Origin: Hydra vulgaris
Lineage: Eukaryota > Cnidaria > Hydrozoa > Anthoathecata > Hydridae
Reading direction: 5' to 3'
DNA: 64,000 bases
Assembly: GCF_038396675.1 (NCBI RefSeq)
Contig: NC_088926.1
Location: 18,487,501-18,551,500, forward strand
Both the position numbers and the translations under genes were made by a program. This document shows, piece after piece, positions 38,613 through 50,184 of this stretch (the first letter of the stretch is position 1; each line of letters begins with the position of its first letter). The notes beneath the pieces are model-generated. The model made no database searches. It saw only the letters and a program-made list of their open reading frames with translations, and had not been told where the DNA came from.

Positions 38613-40699
38613 CAAAGAAGGTAAATACGCTATTATTAAAAATATGACAAAATATTCGTTAAAGAATTTCGTAAATAAGGAAATCGGCAAGGTGTAAAGC
38701 CGCAATTTTTGTAATTAAAAAGTTATTAAACTGACATAATGGCTTTCGAACCAATTGACTTCGAAACCCATTACTCCGATAATTTTAAAACCACAAATAA
38801 TATATTACCTCATAACTTTTATCATGCGGATAAAAAAATATTTAACGAAAAACGTTGTAATACAGAATATTTTGATATTGATACTTTTAAAACCCAATTT
38901 AAATCATCTAATGAAGATTTTTCGGTCATACACATAAACATAGGAAGTATAACCACAAATATTAACAAATTAAAAAGTTTCCTTTTAGAATGTAATTATT
39001 TATTCAGCCTGGTTTGTCTTACTGAATCTTGGTGTACTGACGAATTTTCACAAACAAATTCAAATTTTCATATTTCTAATTACAAAATAATTTCTTTTGA
39101 AAGAAAAAAAATTAAGAAAGGAAGAGAAATTATAGTGTATATTCGGAATCATTTAGAAAAAAAGATAAGAAACGACCTTTCGTTTTCTGATGCAGACTGT
39201 GAGGCTCTTACAATTGAAATAATTATTCACAAAAAGCAAAAGATTTTAGTAACTACTTGCTACAGACCACCTGACAGCAATTTTATTAAATTTTCTAACT
39301 ATTTGAATCAAATTTTTATTAAAACCAACAGTAAAAAAAAAAAATTATTTTGTATAGGAAACTTGAACATTGACTGTTTAAAATACAAAGAACACGCCAA
39401 TACTAAAACTTTCTTTGACAACTTATTTCAGCACGGTATACTCCCATTATAAACAAACCCATACGAGTCACTTCAATTTCAATTACTGCCATAGATAATA
39501 TACTAACAAACTCATTTCTAGATGCATCTCATAAAACAGGAATTTTTCCAATAGACATATCAGATCACTTCCCAATTTTTTTTTTCACTTGCACAATACT
39601 CAACCTCAATAAACAATGCAAAAATTAAAACATATAAAAGATAAATTAACGAGTTTTCTCTTATGCAAATTTAAAGAGTCTCTATAGAAAACAAATTGGT
39701 CTATTGTTTATGTTCAATGCAACCAATGCAACAAATACTGACTATAATACATTTATAAACATTTTCCTTGAACAATACAATAAGCACTTTCCACTTACAG
39801 AAAAAGAAATAAAAATTAAATGTTTGAAATGTCCACGGATTACAAAAGGAATAAAAAAATCCTCTAAGAAAAAACAAAAGTTATACAACAAGTATTTAAA
39901 AAATGGGAATCATAAAAATCTCATGATCTATAAGCAATTCAAAAATCTTTTTGAAAAAATTAAAATAAAAATCAAAAAAGTTGTATTTCTCCAATCAATT
40001 ACAAAAACATAGTGATAGTGTTAAAAAAACATGGGACATTATGAACGAAGTTATTGGTAAAACTAAATTAAAACCAGAAACTTTACCCTCCAGAATCGAA
40101 GTAAATGGATTTGAGTATACAGATAAAGAAACTTTCTCCGAAAAATTTAATAATTTTTTTGTAAATGTTGGCCCAAACCTAGCATCACAAATAAATAATT
40201 CAAACAAATCATTTAATAACTATTTTACTGATCATACTAGCTTACATGCTGAAAATGATCTAAAGTTAGAGGAGTTCGAAGAAACAATAAAATCACTAAA
40301 AAAAAAACAAAGCTCCAGGCATTGATGATATTTCCAGCAATGTAGTAATACATATTCTACCCTTTATAAAAGATCCTCTTTTTAATATTTTTAACTCATA
40401 AATTCGAACAGAAGTTGTTCTAGAAAAATTAAAGATGGCGAAAATTTTACCAATATTTAAAACTGGAGACACAGCATCACCAACCAATTACAGACCGATC
40501 TCAATTCTTCCAGTATTCTCCAAGCTTCTTGAACGAATAATCTACAATAGACTGTATAAATATCTAACAGAAAACAAAATTTGTTTCAGTAAAAGTGAAT
40601 TTCAGTACGGTTTTCTTACAAATTATTCAACGGAACATGCAATCATAAACCTCAGGAACAACATCAGCTCATCTTTTGATAAAGGACTGTTTGTATTGG

Positions 40700-41159
40700 C
40701 AGAGGCATAGAAAGAATTTTTTGGTGTTCGAGATAGGTAACTTCCAGACATAGAGCAAACTCCAAACATTTATATGTTTATACTTATGTCAAATAATAAG
40801 AGTTTACAAAAAATTGCGATGATTGGAGGCTGGGAACAAAAAAGCCCCAAAATTTTTGCCCCCCTGCCCCAAACTTAAAATTTATCGATGAATTTTATCT
40901 TAAAATTTATCGATTTAAACTTAAAATTTATCGATGTCTAGTTAAGAATAATACAAAAAATACTTTATCAACTTGTTGCTCTCACGTTTGGGGCAGGGGG
41001 GCAAAAATTTTGGGGCTTTTTTGTTCCCAGCCTCTAATCATCGCAATTTTTTGCAAACCCTCATTATTTTACATAAGTATAAACATATAAATGTTTGGAG
41101 TTTGTCCATGTCTGGAAGTTACCTATCTCAAACACCAAAAAATTCTTTCTACGCCTCTG
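40700..41159. mobile_element. hAT-like foldback MITE inserted in the LINE RT
   Basis: 460-bp element made almost entirely of two inverted arms of about 200 bp, with termini CAGAGGCATAGAAAG and CTTTCTACGCCTCTG (YARNG-compatible). The 8-bp duplication TGTATTGG is at 40692-40699 and 41160-41167. Removing the element and one duplication rejoins the RT reading frame at Leu-Gly (FVLG then VFIDLTKA), which proves the boundaries. It has the same family motifs as 22733-23087. The centre carries a TTAAAATTTATCGATG repeat three times. Confidence 0.95.
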
Positions 41160-41389
41160 TGTATTGGGAGTCTTTATTGACCTTACAAAAGCGGTCAACC
41201 ATAAAATTCTGATTGAAAAAATGAAAAAATATGGTATAAAACAACTATTAAATGTTTCACCAGTTATTTAAATAATATACAACAATGTGTCATAATTGAC
41301 GATACTTCTAATTCAAAGCTATTAAAAATAAAATTGTTCCCTGTTTGATTGTTTTTAATTGTTATTAAAGATTTTTAATTGTTATTAAA

Positions 41390-41426
41390 AAGAATTGATC
41401 CCTGTGTTCCACAGGGATCAATTCTT
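41390..41426. repeat. Perfect palindrome at the GVPQGS motif of the LINE
   Basis: Arms 41390-41406 and 41410-41426 are exact reverse complements around TTC. The right arm is the genuine RT coding sequence (PQGSIL); the left arm looks like an inverted copy of it. A short direct repeat TTTTAATTGTTATTAAA lies just before. Confidence 0.9.
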
Positions 41427-42492
41427 GCCCCTTTGTTGTTCCTTATATACATTAACGACCTTCCTAAAGCTATAAATCTTGATTGCATTATGTTCGCAGA
41501 TGATACAAATCTGTACAAATATTGATAGATGATACAAATATTCATCTTCTTCTATCAATGACCTTTTTGACAAAGTCAACCTTGAGCTTCAACAACTTAA
41601 AACATGGTCCAGTGCTAATAAGTTATCAATAAACGTACAAAAAACTAAATATATTTTATTTCATTCAAAGCAATAAAAAAAAGCACTTCCATCAATTCCT
41701 TCCTCTCTAAATATCGATTTCAACAATATTGAAAGAACCCAAACAACTAAATTTCTTGGAGTGTTTATAGACAAAAATGATTCATGGACAGCACAAATAA
41801 AGGCCATCAATACTCAAATATCTAAAAATCTTGGTTTACTTTTTAAAGGTAGACCATTTTTATCACAAAAAAACCTAAAAATTCTTTACTTTTCATTTAA
41901 ACATAGTCATCTTACATAAGCTAACATTTCTTGGGGAAGCACACACAAGACAAAATTAATGCCTCTTTATCGACGGCAGAAATATGCTTCTAGAATTATA
42001 TATATTAAAAACAAACATACAGATGCTAAACCTCTATTAAAAGAAATGAAAGCGCTAAACATTTATCAAATCAATATCTATGCTAATATACTATTATATG
42101 CTAAAATATAAAACATTAAAAAAACAAAATAAATAAAATAAAATACACACATACAAATCATAATTCAATTGGAAAAAAAAAATTTTTATCACAATATTTA
42201 AAATACTTGTGCAAAAGAATCACAATGTTTATGTGTATCTTGCGTAATACCCCAAGGTTCTCGATGACAAGTCCTTCATAATATATTCAACTAATGCTTT
42301 CTAAATTTTTTTTTTAATTGTTTCTTCTTTTTTAACTGAGTGTTATTTTTCCTGTTAAATGTATTTTATCAGTATTTGGTTAAATATAATCTTTTGTAAC
42401 GGAAGTATATTTTTTGATTATATTACGATGTGAAAAAATTGTAAATAATATGTAGCTGGGAAAATGTGAATAAATTAAATTTTAAAAAAAAG

Positions 42493-42630
42493 GATAGAGC
42501 ATTGGAAAAAGCGAAAATGGTTGGATGATGGTTGAATGTTTTTTTGAGTATATCGCAAGCGTTTTTCATCGATTTTTCATAAAAGAAGTTATCCCATAAT
42601 CACTTATTGATTTTTTTTGAAGGTCATGCT
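42493..42630 (+). pseudogene. Pogo-type transposase fossil, second part
   Basis: Reads WMMVECFFEYIASVFHRF and then FFEGHA in the plus frame. This matches the DDE_1 segment G-W-M-x-x-E-x-F-x-x-W/Y-I and the second catalytic D region (D-G-H), here E-G-H. It lies between the LINE 3' end and the MITE at 42631. Confidence 0.65.
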
Positions 42631-43082
42631 GAGAGCCGTAACCACAATTTTGATATTGGGGGGAGGGGGGTCTGGGGTTTCTTCGACTAAAAAAAAAAAG
42701 GGGGAGGGGGTAGTTATGATCAAGAAAAAATTTGAAAATAATAACTTATAATAACTAAAACAAACCTTTTTAAATTAGTTTTAATAATAGAATCCTATTA
42801 ATAATTCAAAAAAAATGTTGATGATAACATTATTCGATTTGGCAATCGAATTGTGACGTGTAAAAACCTCACATGAATAACAATAAATACTTCATTTCTT
42901 GCAATAAAATGCAGTATTGAGAAAATGTAAGGTTTTCGCAGATTTCAAGTTTATCTCAAAAAAATAAATGCAATAGATATAAAGTCATTCTATATATTAT
43001 ACAATAGGTTTCTAAGAAAAAATTTTTTTTTAATAATTATTGGGGGGCCTATACCCCTGGCCCCCCGGTGGTTACGGCTCTG
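42631..43082. mobile_element. MITE with AGAGCCGTAACCAC ends and 5-bp TSD
   Basis: 452-bp element beginning GAGAGCCGTAACCAC and ending GTGGTTACGGCTCTG. It is flanked by ATGCT at 42626-42630 and 43083-43087. G- and C-rich tracts sit just inside both ends. It splits the pogo-type fossil at the position of its second catalytic aspartate: EGHA before, SHFFIKL after. hAT-like by its CAGAG-type end, but the short duplication leaves the class open. Confidence 0.82.
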
Positions 43083-43271
43083 ATGCTTCACATTTTTTTA
43101 TCAAACTTTGTTAGTTTTGCACTCAAAATGGAATGACATTTGTTTTTTTTGTTCTTAAATGTAACACATTTAAGAACAAAAAAACAAATTTCATTCCATT
43201 TTGCAGTTTAATGTGAATGTTTTGGGGCCAATTAAAGCAAAGTGAAAATCTTTTTGCCGACAATAGCGCAT
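43083..43271 (+). pseudogene. Pogo-type transposase fossil, third part
   Basis: Reads SHFFIKL, FCTQNGMTFVFFVLKCNT, then, after an inverted duplication (43124-43203), FNVNVLGPIKAK. In DDE_1 proteins this is the stretch running from the H-S-S-H after the second aspartate to the V-F-G-P-I-K block. It is interrupted at 43271 by the P element. Confidence 0.65.
43124..43203. repeat. Long hairpin from inverted duplication of coding sequence
   Basis: Arms 43124-43162 and 43166-43203 are inverted copies with a 3-base loop (AAC) and one or two mismatches. The left arm is the transposase coding strand; the right arm is its reverse complement, inserted just before the conserved LQ-FNVNV coding continues. 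Confidence 0.88.
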
Positions 43272-46200
43272 CATGGCCTACTATAATTACACGGCCGGAT
43301 ATCTTGCTTTTCGGAGCGAAAATTAGAAGGGTAACTTTTCAAAACAAAAATATATCGTATAGAATGTTTGGCCACACTTACAGAAATTAAAATTATGATT
43401 TTTACAGGGGTTTTATTTACGGAAGTGTGTATACAAAATAAAATTTGTCTGAGAAATATGATAAATGTATCATAAATTAGACACTTTCCTTTGCCTGATG
43501 ATGATGTTTCTAAAAAACTAACACCGCTAAAATATAATAAAATTATATTGTACTTTATTCATCAATAAAAAATTGTAATAACTTTATTAAATAATAAAAT
43601 ACTAAAATTTGTAATGACTCTATTAACATAAATATGTACCTCAAAAGAAATATATTTCTCAAAAATAACATCTCAGTTATATTAATGAGATATAAGACGA
43701 TAAACAAAAATCTAATAATAAAGGAAGTATATACAATTGAAATAATCAATTTAGCATTGATTAGTTCACCTAATTCAGCTTCAATTTTTTTCTCTGTCAA
43801 CTTTTAAAATCCTTTACACTGTTCTTTCTAATTTCATCAGAAAATTTTTTTTGTTCATTGTTAAGATAAATATTTGTAACAACACGATTTATAAATTTTA
43901 CACCAATAACTTGATGTTCATCGCATAAAAATGAAGTAGCATAATCATTTAATCTAAGTACTCGCTCTGCAACATATCGATCACAAAGAGTTAAGTCTCT
44001 TATAAGAAAAATGGCAGTATCTAATATTGCAAATGCTTTTGAAACATAATGTGTAAAATCAATAGCTGGTAAAATCAATCCTCCACGAGAAAGTTTTTCA
44101 AAATATTGGCATTGTACCTCGCCAGATACAGCTAATAGAACAGTTTTGCAAACACCACATTTGATCTTTTTATTAAACTTTTTAACCACATAACCAGAAA
44201 TAACTGTAGCAACTTCAAAGCTCTCTGAATCTAAATTGCATTCTTCAATATCTGGTAAAATTTCTTGCAATTTATCATCAAATAATTTCATTAAAGATAT
44301 ATTACAACTCTCTTTTCTTACAACTTCCTCCCAGATATTGACTGACTCTTTAAGTAAAGTTTTCACTGCTAAAATGCGCTCAGATGTCTCAAGTTCACGC
44401 AAACCAATTAAAAATCTGCTCATTTGACGATATTTTGAAAATCTTAACTCTAATGGATCAGTTAGCAAGCGTGATATTAAAAAATAATTATATCCTTCTT
44501 GAATTAAATCATCAATAAGTGAAGCTGTGCATCTTAAAGTGGTCGTAAGAGCTTCTGATGTTTGTTTACTTAATGTAAACTTTTGAGAGTTTGAAACTTG
44601 AGATAATTGCCATTCTTCAATCCATTCAGCTAAATTGCGCAAAAATAAAGGTTTCATGTCACCCAAAACAGCTGCATTTCCAATATAATAATTGTTGTTG
44701 TATTTTTGCTTACTGTTACTTATTGTCCACCATATATTTATCAACTTTAAAAAGCTTGAGTCCGATCTGGAAAATAACTTTCAATAGCTGCAGAAGTTGT
44801 AGGATCAAATATTGCAAGAGCAAGTGGTACACTTTGTTTATTATCGCCTGGATGAAGTGATTTATAAGATAATTTGAAACCTTTTTTTAAATTCGACTGA
44901 AGTAATTGGTCTTTATCGTATACATCATGAAGTAACTTCCATAATATTTCACCAGCATGTACATCAATAACATCATGAAACTGGTCAAAATAAAAAGCAG
45001 GGAATATAAAACGTTTGTAATTTAGTAAATTGTTTCGTATGTTTTTGAGAAGATGGACAGCGTCAAAAAATAAATATATTACACTATCTTTTTTTGTAGG
45101 ATGAGTAATACTACTAACATGGTTGGTATTCTTATATTTATGCATCAAATGTGAAAAAGCAGAAACATTAGTGGAATGATTATCAGAAACTACACCACGT
45201 ACGTGTAAACCATTTTCTTGTAGAGATGTAATGCACTCATCAACATGGTCAGCTAGCCATTTACCCTCAATTTTTACTTCTGGTATAGCTCTTATAACAA
45301 AATTAAACTTTTTTTTTAAAGAAACAATCATGAAGGTCATTACGCCTTTATATAAAATTCCTTCATTATCTACACCTATCATTCTACCACCTTGATATTG
45401 TGCTTCTTTCTGCAAATATATTTCATCCATCAACAGCACTACATCTTTGTCAATTTTATTTTGGTTTAGTAAACATTTTACAGATTTCAACGGTTCTACC
45501 CCACCTTTATTAATTTTTTTCAAAAGACTAAATGATGGTAGAGGAAACTGTTCTAATAAGAGTTTATAGGCCTGCGCTGATGTATATCGAAGAATAAGGG
45601 AATATCGTAAAAGATTTGATGAAAACTTTGGCCGATCAACTGGTTTTTTGTATTTTATTTCATTGAGTTCAGTCATTAAATCATTTGATAAACTATTTTC
45701 TTCTAGATAATTTTTTATATATGCTGGAAAATTCTCCAGTACACTTTTTTTCTTTAATACACAGCCAATATTTCGAAACCATGGAGGCAATGGAAGATAA
45801 GATGATTTATAGAACAAGGAAACATGCATAAATTCATCAACTACAATTGTTTCTGTAACTTTTAAAATACCTAAGCGTTGATTAACTTCTAAATTAAAAA
45901 ATATGTATTTGTCATTATATATTTTGAGTATCAGACCCTTCTAGGTTAACATTATTTAAATCATTTAAACAGTGAATTTTATCTTTCTCTATAAATAAAT
46001 TGGATTCATCCTGATTATTTGATGGATGACGGACAGACGGTGGCTTTCTACCCTTCGATGTAGTTGGATATACTGATAATGGTATTTTTTCAGGTAAGCA
46101 ATAAATAGTTGGAACGGGATTTAAATCCCAAATTAATGAAACTCTTTTGCCAATTTTTAAATACTTTTCTTCAAAATGTTTAGCACAAATAGCCGAATTT

Positions 46201-46485
46201 TTACTAGGCTTCCATAACTTTCGATTGATAAATACTACCCACTGATTTAATGTCAGGATTATTTTCTGGAAATCCAAAAAGTGGATGCTTTTCAGGAATA
46301 AAATTAATTCGATTCTCTCTCTTTTTATATCCAGTTTTACAGTAAATTACAGCACATGTGTTAACCATATTAAGAATATTTGAATAAACTGTTTTAAAAT
46401 ACGTTTATGTAAGTCAAAAAGTTACCCTTCTAATTTTTCGCTCCGAAAAGCAAGATATCCGGCCGTGTAATTATAGTAGGCCATG
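43272..46485 (-). mobile_element. P-element superfamily transposon
   Basis: 3214-bp element with ~66-bp TIRs (CATGGCCTACTATAATTACA inward at both ends, then GGCCGGATATCTTGC). It is flanked by AGCGCAT at 43265-43271 and 46486-46492 (7 bp matching; the superfamily usually gives 8). The CATG terminus resembles P-element ends. It encodes a THAP-domain transposase on the minus strand. It inserted in the pogo-type fossil, whose coding sequence resumes on the far side. Confidence 0.93.
43797..46368 (-). pseudogene. THAP-domain P-element transposase, frameshifted
   Basis: Starts at ATG 46366-46368 with a THAP zinc finger: CAVIYC near the start, then KLWKPSKNSAICAKHFEEKY, giving the C2CH ligands. A one-base frameshift near 46245 splits it. 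After a probable small intron (acceptor at 45889-45890) the transposase core runs from about 45888 to 44747: VVLLMDEIYLQKEAQY, GVVSDNHSTN and YLFFDAVHLLKNIRNN, with conserved aspartates. A one-base deletion near 44750 shifts the frame. 44744-43797 continues with NIWWTISNSK and LLTDPLELRFSKYRQMSRF (region of the acidic residue near the end of the catalytic core), then CGVCK. THAP9-like architecture. Inactive through at least two indels. Confidence 0.9.
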
Positions 46486-46640
46486 AGCGCATTGACCATA
46501 AAGGACAGGATATAAACAAGGAAAATATAACAGAGGCATTAAGTCCATTTGTAATCGATCCTCCTATAGTAAATAAGATTAAAAGTGGTTTTAAAAATAC
46601 CAAAATTTTTTTCATTTGATGCTATTAGTGTTAACTACAC
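46486..46640 (+). pseudogene. Pogo-type transposase fossil, fourth part
   Basis: Plus-strand translation gives DHKGQDINKENITEAL, then IVNKIKSGFKNTKIF, the C-terminal helical part of DDE_1 proteins (I-N-K-x-x-F ... I-x-x-G-F-x-x-T-G-I-x-P). It joins to GPIKAK at 43250 when the P element is removed. Confidence 0.7.
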
Positions 46641-46849
46641 AAAAATTGTTCAAAACTATATGAATCAACTGCAATTGACACTGCTTATTTAGAAAAGAAT
46701 CGTTCAAATGTGACTTTATCACTTTATATTATCTTTATAAAATCGTGCATTTATTCAAGTATTTTAGAGTAGTTTAAAATAGCTGACAATTATCTAGGTA
46801 GGAATAGTGATCTTGAATACCATTTTCGGAAAAGAGCCTAATTTGGCAC

Positions 46850-47265
46850 AAACATAGTTTTGCTTTATGACGTACAACAAAACAATGAAAAGAACCAACC
46901 TGTAGAAAATGTGCAAATTATAGCTAATATGGAAATGGCTGATTATAATAATGCAGAGGTAAAAAAACTAGAACCAGCTTTTTTCGGTTTAAAAATAGTA
47001 GCCGAAATCGTAAAACCAATCGAAAACATTTTAGTATGGCCATTACAAACAGTCTTTACGTCCAAACGCAAAATGGAATGTTTACCTTTGGTTTTGGCAT
47101 TTGAAAGTAGCAGCAAGTTCATAAGACAAAAGAACAAGAAATGTCAAAAAAAGAGGAAGAAAAATTAAGGAAGAAACGAGAAAAAAAAGTTAAAAAGAAA
47201 AGAGAAAGCCATGAAATTTCGTCCGAAATCGAGTTGCATTCAAATTTACACGATTAGATTATAAA
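46850..47265 (+). pseudogene. Pogo-type transposase fossil, C-terminal tail
   Basis: An open stretch around 46860-47168, shifting frame near 47135, reads LQTVFTSKRKMECLPLVLAF and then a Lys/Glu-rich coiled-coil-like tail (SKKEEEKLRKKREKKVKKK), ending near 47256 before TAG. Similar charged tails follow the DDE domain in jerky/Tigger-type proteins. A separate host exon is a less likely alternative. Confidence 0.55.
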
Positions 47266-50084
47266 AAAGACTCAATTCAAAAAACAAAGGCAAAACTCTT
47301 CATTGTTAGTTTAAGAACCTAAAGGAGTAAAATGATAGAAATACATTAATTTTTAATTTTAGAAGTACTAAAATGATAGAAATACATTAATCTTAAATTT
47401 TAATTCATAAAAGCCTTTATATTATTATTAATATAAGTTTTAATGTTTATTTAATAGTCCTTCTTTTTTAGTTATATTGCTTAAAACGTTTAATTAAAAT
47501 GTTACAAATGCATTATTCTTTATTTAAAACCACGAGTGGATTATAGCGGAGACACTAAAGCATATATTATTATTATTGTTATTATTATTATATTGTTATT
47601 ATTACTATGAAGTTATTTAAGAATCGCGCATTTATTATTATTATTATTTGTTATTATGAAGTTATTTAAGAATCGCGCATTTTTTTAAAATAAATGAAAC
47701 GCTAAGTTAAATATTTCAAGATTTGCAGAAGATTTTACTTAAGCTATACAATTTTGTTAGATTGAAAATTTACCGAAATTTTCCGGAAATTTTCAAAAAA
47801 TTTTTATCGGAATAAACATAATTATTATATAGTTTTATAAAATTTATTTATTTGTTTCAAAAATATGTATTTTATGTTGGGCATTCTTTAAATATTTCAA
47901 CAAAAAATATATAATAATAAAAACCCAAAAGTGTAAAATACACATCTATAAGTCAAATTTTTGTTATCACATTTATTAATCGCCCATTTTTTTTCAAAAA
48001 GCAATAAAACGTTCAAATTAATATGAGTTACTTTTAATTGCATTACTTTTGTAAAACAACAAAAAGTAAAATTGTACAAAATATTTCTAGCTTTTACTTC
48101 TCTCAACTACAATGTAAAATATTTACAAAATACAAAGAATAAAATTTTTTTTAGATTAACAAGTTTTATTGCGTATTATTTTTGTAGAGTGTTTTAGAGA
48201 AACAAAGATTTCTTATGGGTAAAGATTGCATACAAAGGCGATTTTAGGGGGATCTTCGGTAGTGGACAGTTCCACCCCCACATAAAAGGCGGTATCAAGT
48301 TAAAGTCGGTTTTTTGACAAATTTAGTCAGCTAGTCGGGTATTTGACACAATTCAGTCGGGTGAATTTAGTTTTTAAGGACTTTTTATTTTTTTATTTTT
48401 AAGAAACCAGTCGGTACTTTCTAAGGATTCAACCCCACTTATTTAAACATAGTGGTGGAATTTATGACCTCGAAATTATTAGTTCTTTATTTTTATTACT
48501 AACTATATTTTCGAATGAAATTTTTAGAAAAATTTTAAAATACTGTGAATATTCAATCAAGTCTTTTCATATATAATTTTACAAATTTTAGTAACTTATA
48601 GGTTAATTTAATAGATATTAAAAATGTCCCTTCCCCTTTAGGGGGGGGGGAGGGGCGCAAACTATGTTTAGCTTTAAACAAAGCATGCTAAGGCAACAAA
48701 CATCAATATGCTTAACAAATAACAGGATAAAATAGTTTTAGAAAATTTTGAAAACAAATTATGTTAGTTGCTACTTACAGTTATAAAAAAAGAATTTAAC
48801 AAATTACCGAGAAATATGGTTTTGAAAGAGGGCTTTTAAAAATTTTATAAACTGCTTTACAATATTTTATCATATAATTGACAATAACAACTACCTAAAT
48901 AAGGTATAAATTTTTACCCATCAATTATAAAATAACTAATCTTTTTTTAAGAAATTCGAAAATTTCCGGAAATTTTGTTCTCGAGTTAAAAATTTACGAG
49001 TTGAAATTTGTTCCGAGTTAAAGAGTTGAAAAGTTCCGAGTTGAAATTTTGCACTCGCAATGTTCGGTTGTATACACTAAATCAACGTTGATTTAAATTC
49101 ATTGAATTAATGTTGAGTTATATACATTAGATTATTGTTATTGTCCATCGTTAAATAAATGTATACGGACATTGATTTAACGTTGGATCATACACATCGA
49201 ATCAACGTTGGGTTTAAATCGTAAAAACAATCAACTTTTGCTATGATTTTACATATGTTGGACCAATGTAATTGTACAAGCTGTTTTTACTTGTGTCGGT
49301 AATAGTCTTTTGATTGATATCGTGTATATATACAGCTTTGATATTTAATTACGCTATTATAATGATAATTATCACTTAACCATTATTATAATTATAACTA
49401 ATAAAAATAATAGCTAATATATAAAATTAAAAAGTAACAATAATTAAGTTAACTACTTTTATTGATATAATTTATTATTACTATTTCTATTTTCGTCATT
49501 GTTTATATTTGTAAGTTGTATCTTCTGGTATTTACTTTATGTTATTGTAAATTACTTGTATCATTGTACATTACATTATATATTACATTGTACATTGTAC
49601 ATTATATATTGTAAATTACTTGTATCATTGTAACATTTCAAAGAAATTTTTCTTTGAAATGTTAAAACTTATTTCAAAGTATATTTGATTTGATTTATTT
49701 TTATCTTTGGTTATTGTTTTAGTTCTTTTAATCTTTGTATATTGTTTTGATTCTATTCAAATTCAGATTTGAGATCCATAGATTAAAGAATTTATTTAAG
49801 AAACTCATCAGATTTAAGGTCATTAGATGGATTAAGGAATTATGTGTTTTGTCTATTAAGTTTCGTCTTGTGACGCCAAAAAGGCGTGCGGCTTGCCTGT
49901 ATATGTTTACGCAACGTATAACGGAATATGAATCATAGTTCTCACCAATGAAAGTATATAACATAATGCATTCAACTTATTTATAGATTGTGTAAGACGG
50001 GAACAAGATAACCAGAACGATAAGACAAACATTTTACCCCGAAACTACAACGCATTACGTTTCATTATAAAAATTCTGAACGTT
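47266..50084. other. Gene-free AT-rich stretch with several repeat relics
   Basis: 47560-47690 holds an ATTATT microsatellite and a direct duplication of TGAAGTTATTTAAGAATCGC. AAATTTYCGGAAATTTT palindromes occur at about 47770 and 48958. 48225-48475 is a decayed inverted copy of the MITE at 9248 (CAGTCGGGTGAATTTAG, GACTAGCTGAC on opposite strands). 49070-49215 carries AACGTTGATTTAA-type palindromic repeats spaced by ~60 bp. 49625-49665 is a hairpin (ACATTTCAAAGAAA / TTTCTTTGAAATGT). No gene is supported. Confidence 0.55.
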
Positions 50085-50092
50085 ATTGTTGA

Positions 50093-50182
<90 letters not shown>
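50085..50182. repeat. (GTT)n trinucleotide microsatellite
   Basis: About 32 GTT units. It would encode poly-Gln or poly-Leu/Val, but no flanking exon supports translation. Confidence 0.95.

Positions 50183-50184
<2 letters not shown>

Larger units (their letters stand above)
38739..42490 (+). pseudogene. LINE with APE endonuclease and reverse transcriptase, decayed
   Basis: Starts at ATG 38739. The first open stretch to 39452 is the endonuclease: VIHINIGSITTNINKL, LVCLTESWC, TTCYRPPDSN and CIGNLNIDCL (an N where the family has D or another residue). Open pieces at 39704-40012, 39981-40325 and 40435-40699 carry the linker and RT start (AKILPIFKTGDTASPTNYRP). After an inserted MITE come VFIDLTKAVNHKIL (41167 on), [19 protein letters not shown] and [11 protein letters not shown] (41490-41526). 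A tail to ~42130 (TKFLGVFIDKND, HLT-ANISWGS) and a 3' AT-rich end near 42490 follow. Several stops and frameshifts are present. It is a different family from the 17-kb LINE. It inserted into the pogo-type fossil. Confidence 0.88.

Noticed and set aside
43265-46492. hAT element for the 43.3-46.5 kb transposon
   Set aside because: The THAP finger, CATG ends and transposase motifs fit the P superfamily instead.
50085-50182. Polyglutamine or polyleucine coding exon
   Set aside because: The trinucleotide run is not flanked by any open frame with splice sites or conserved sequence.
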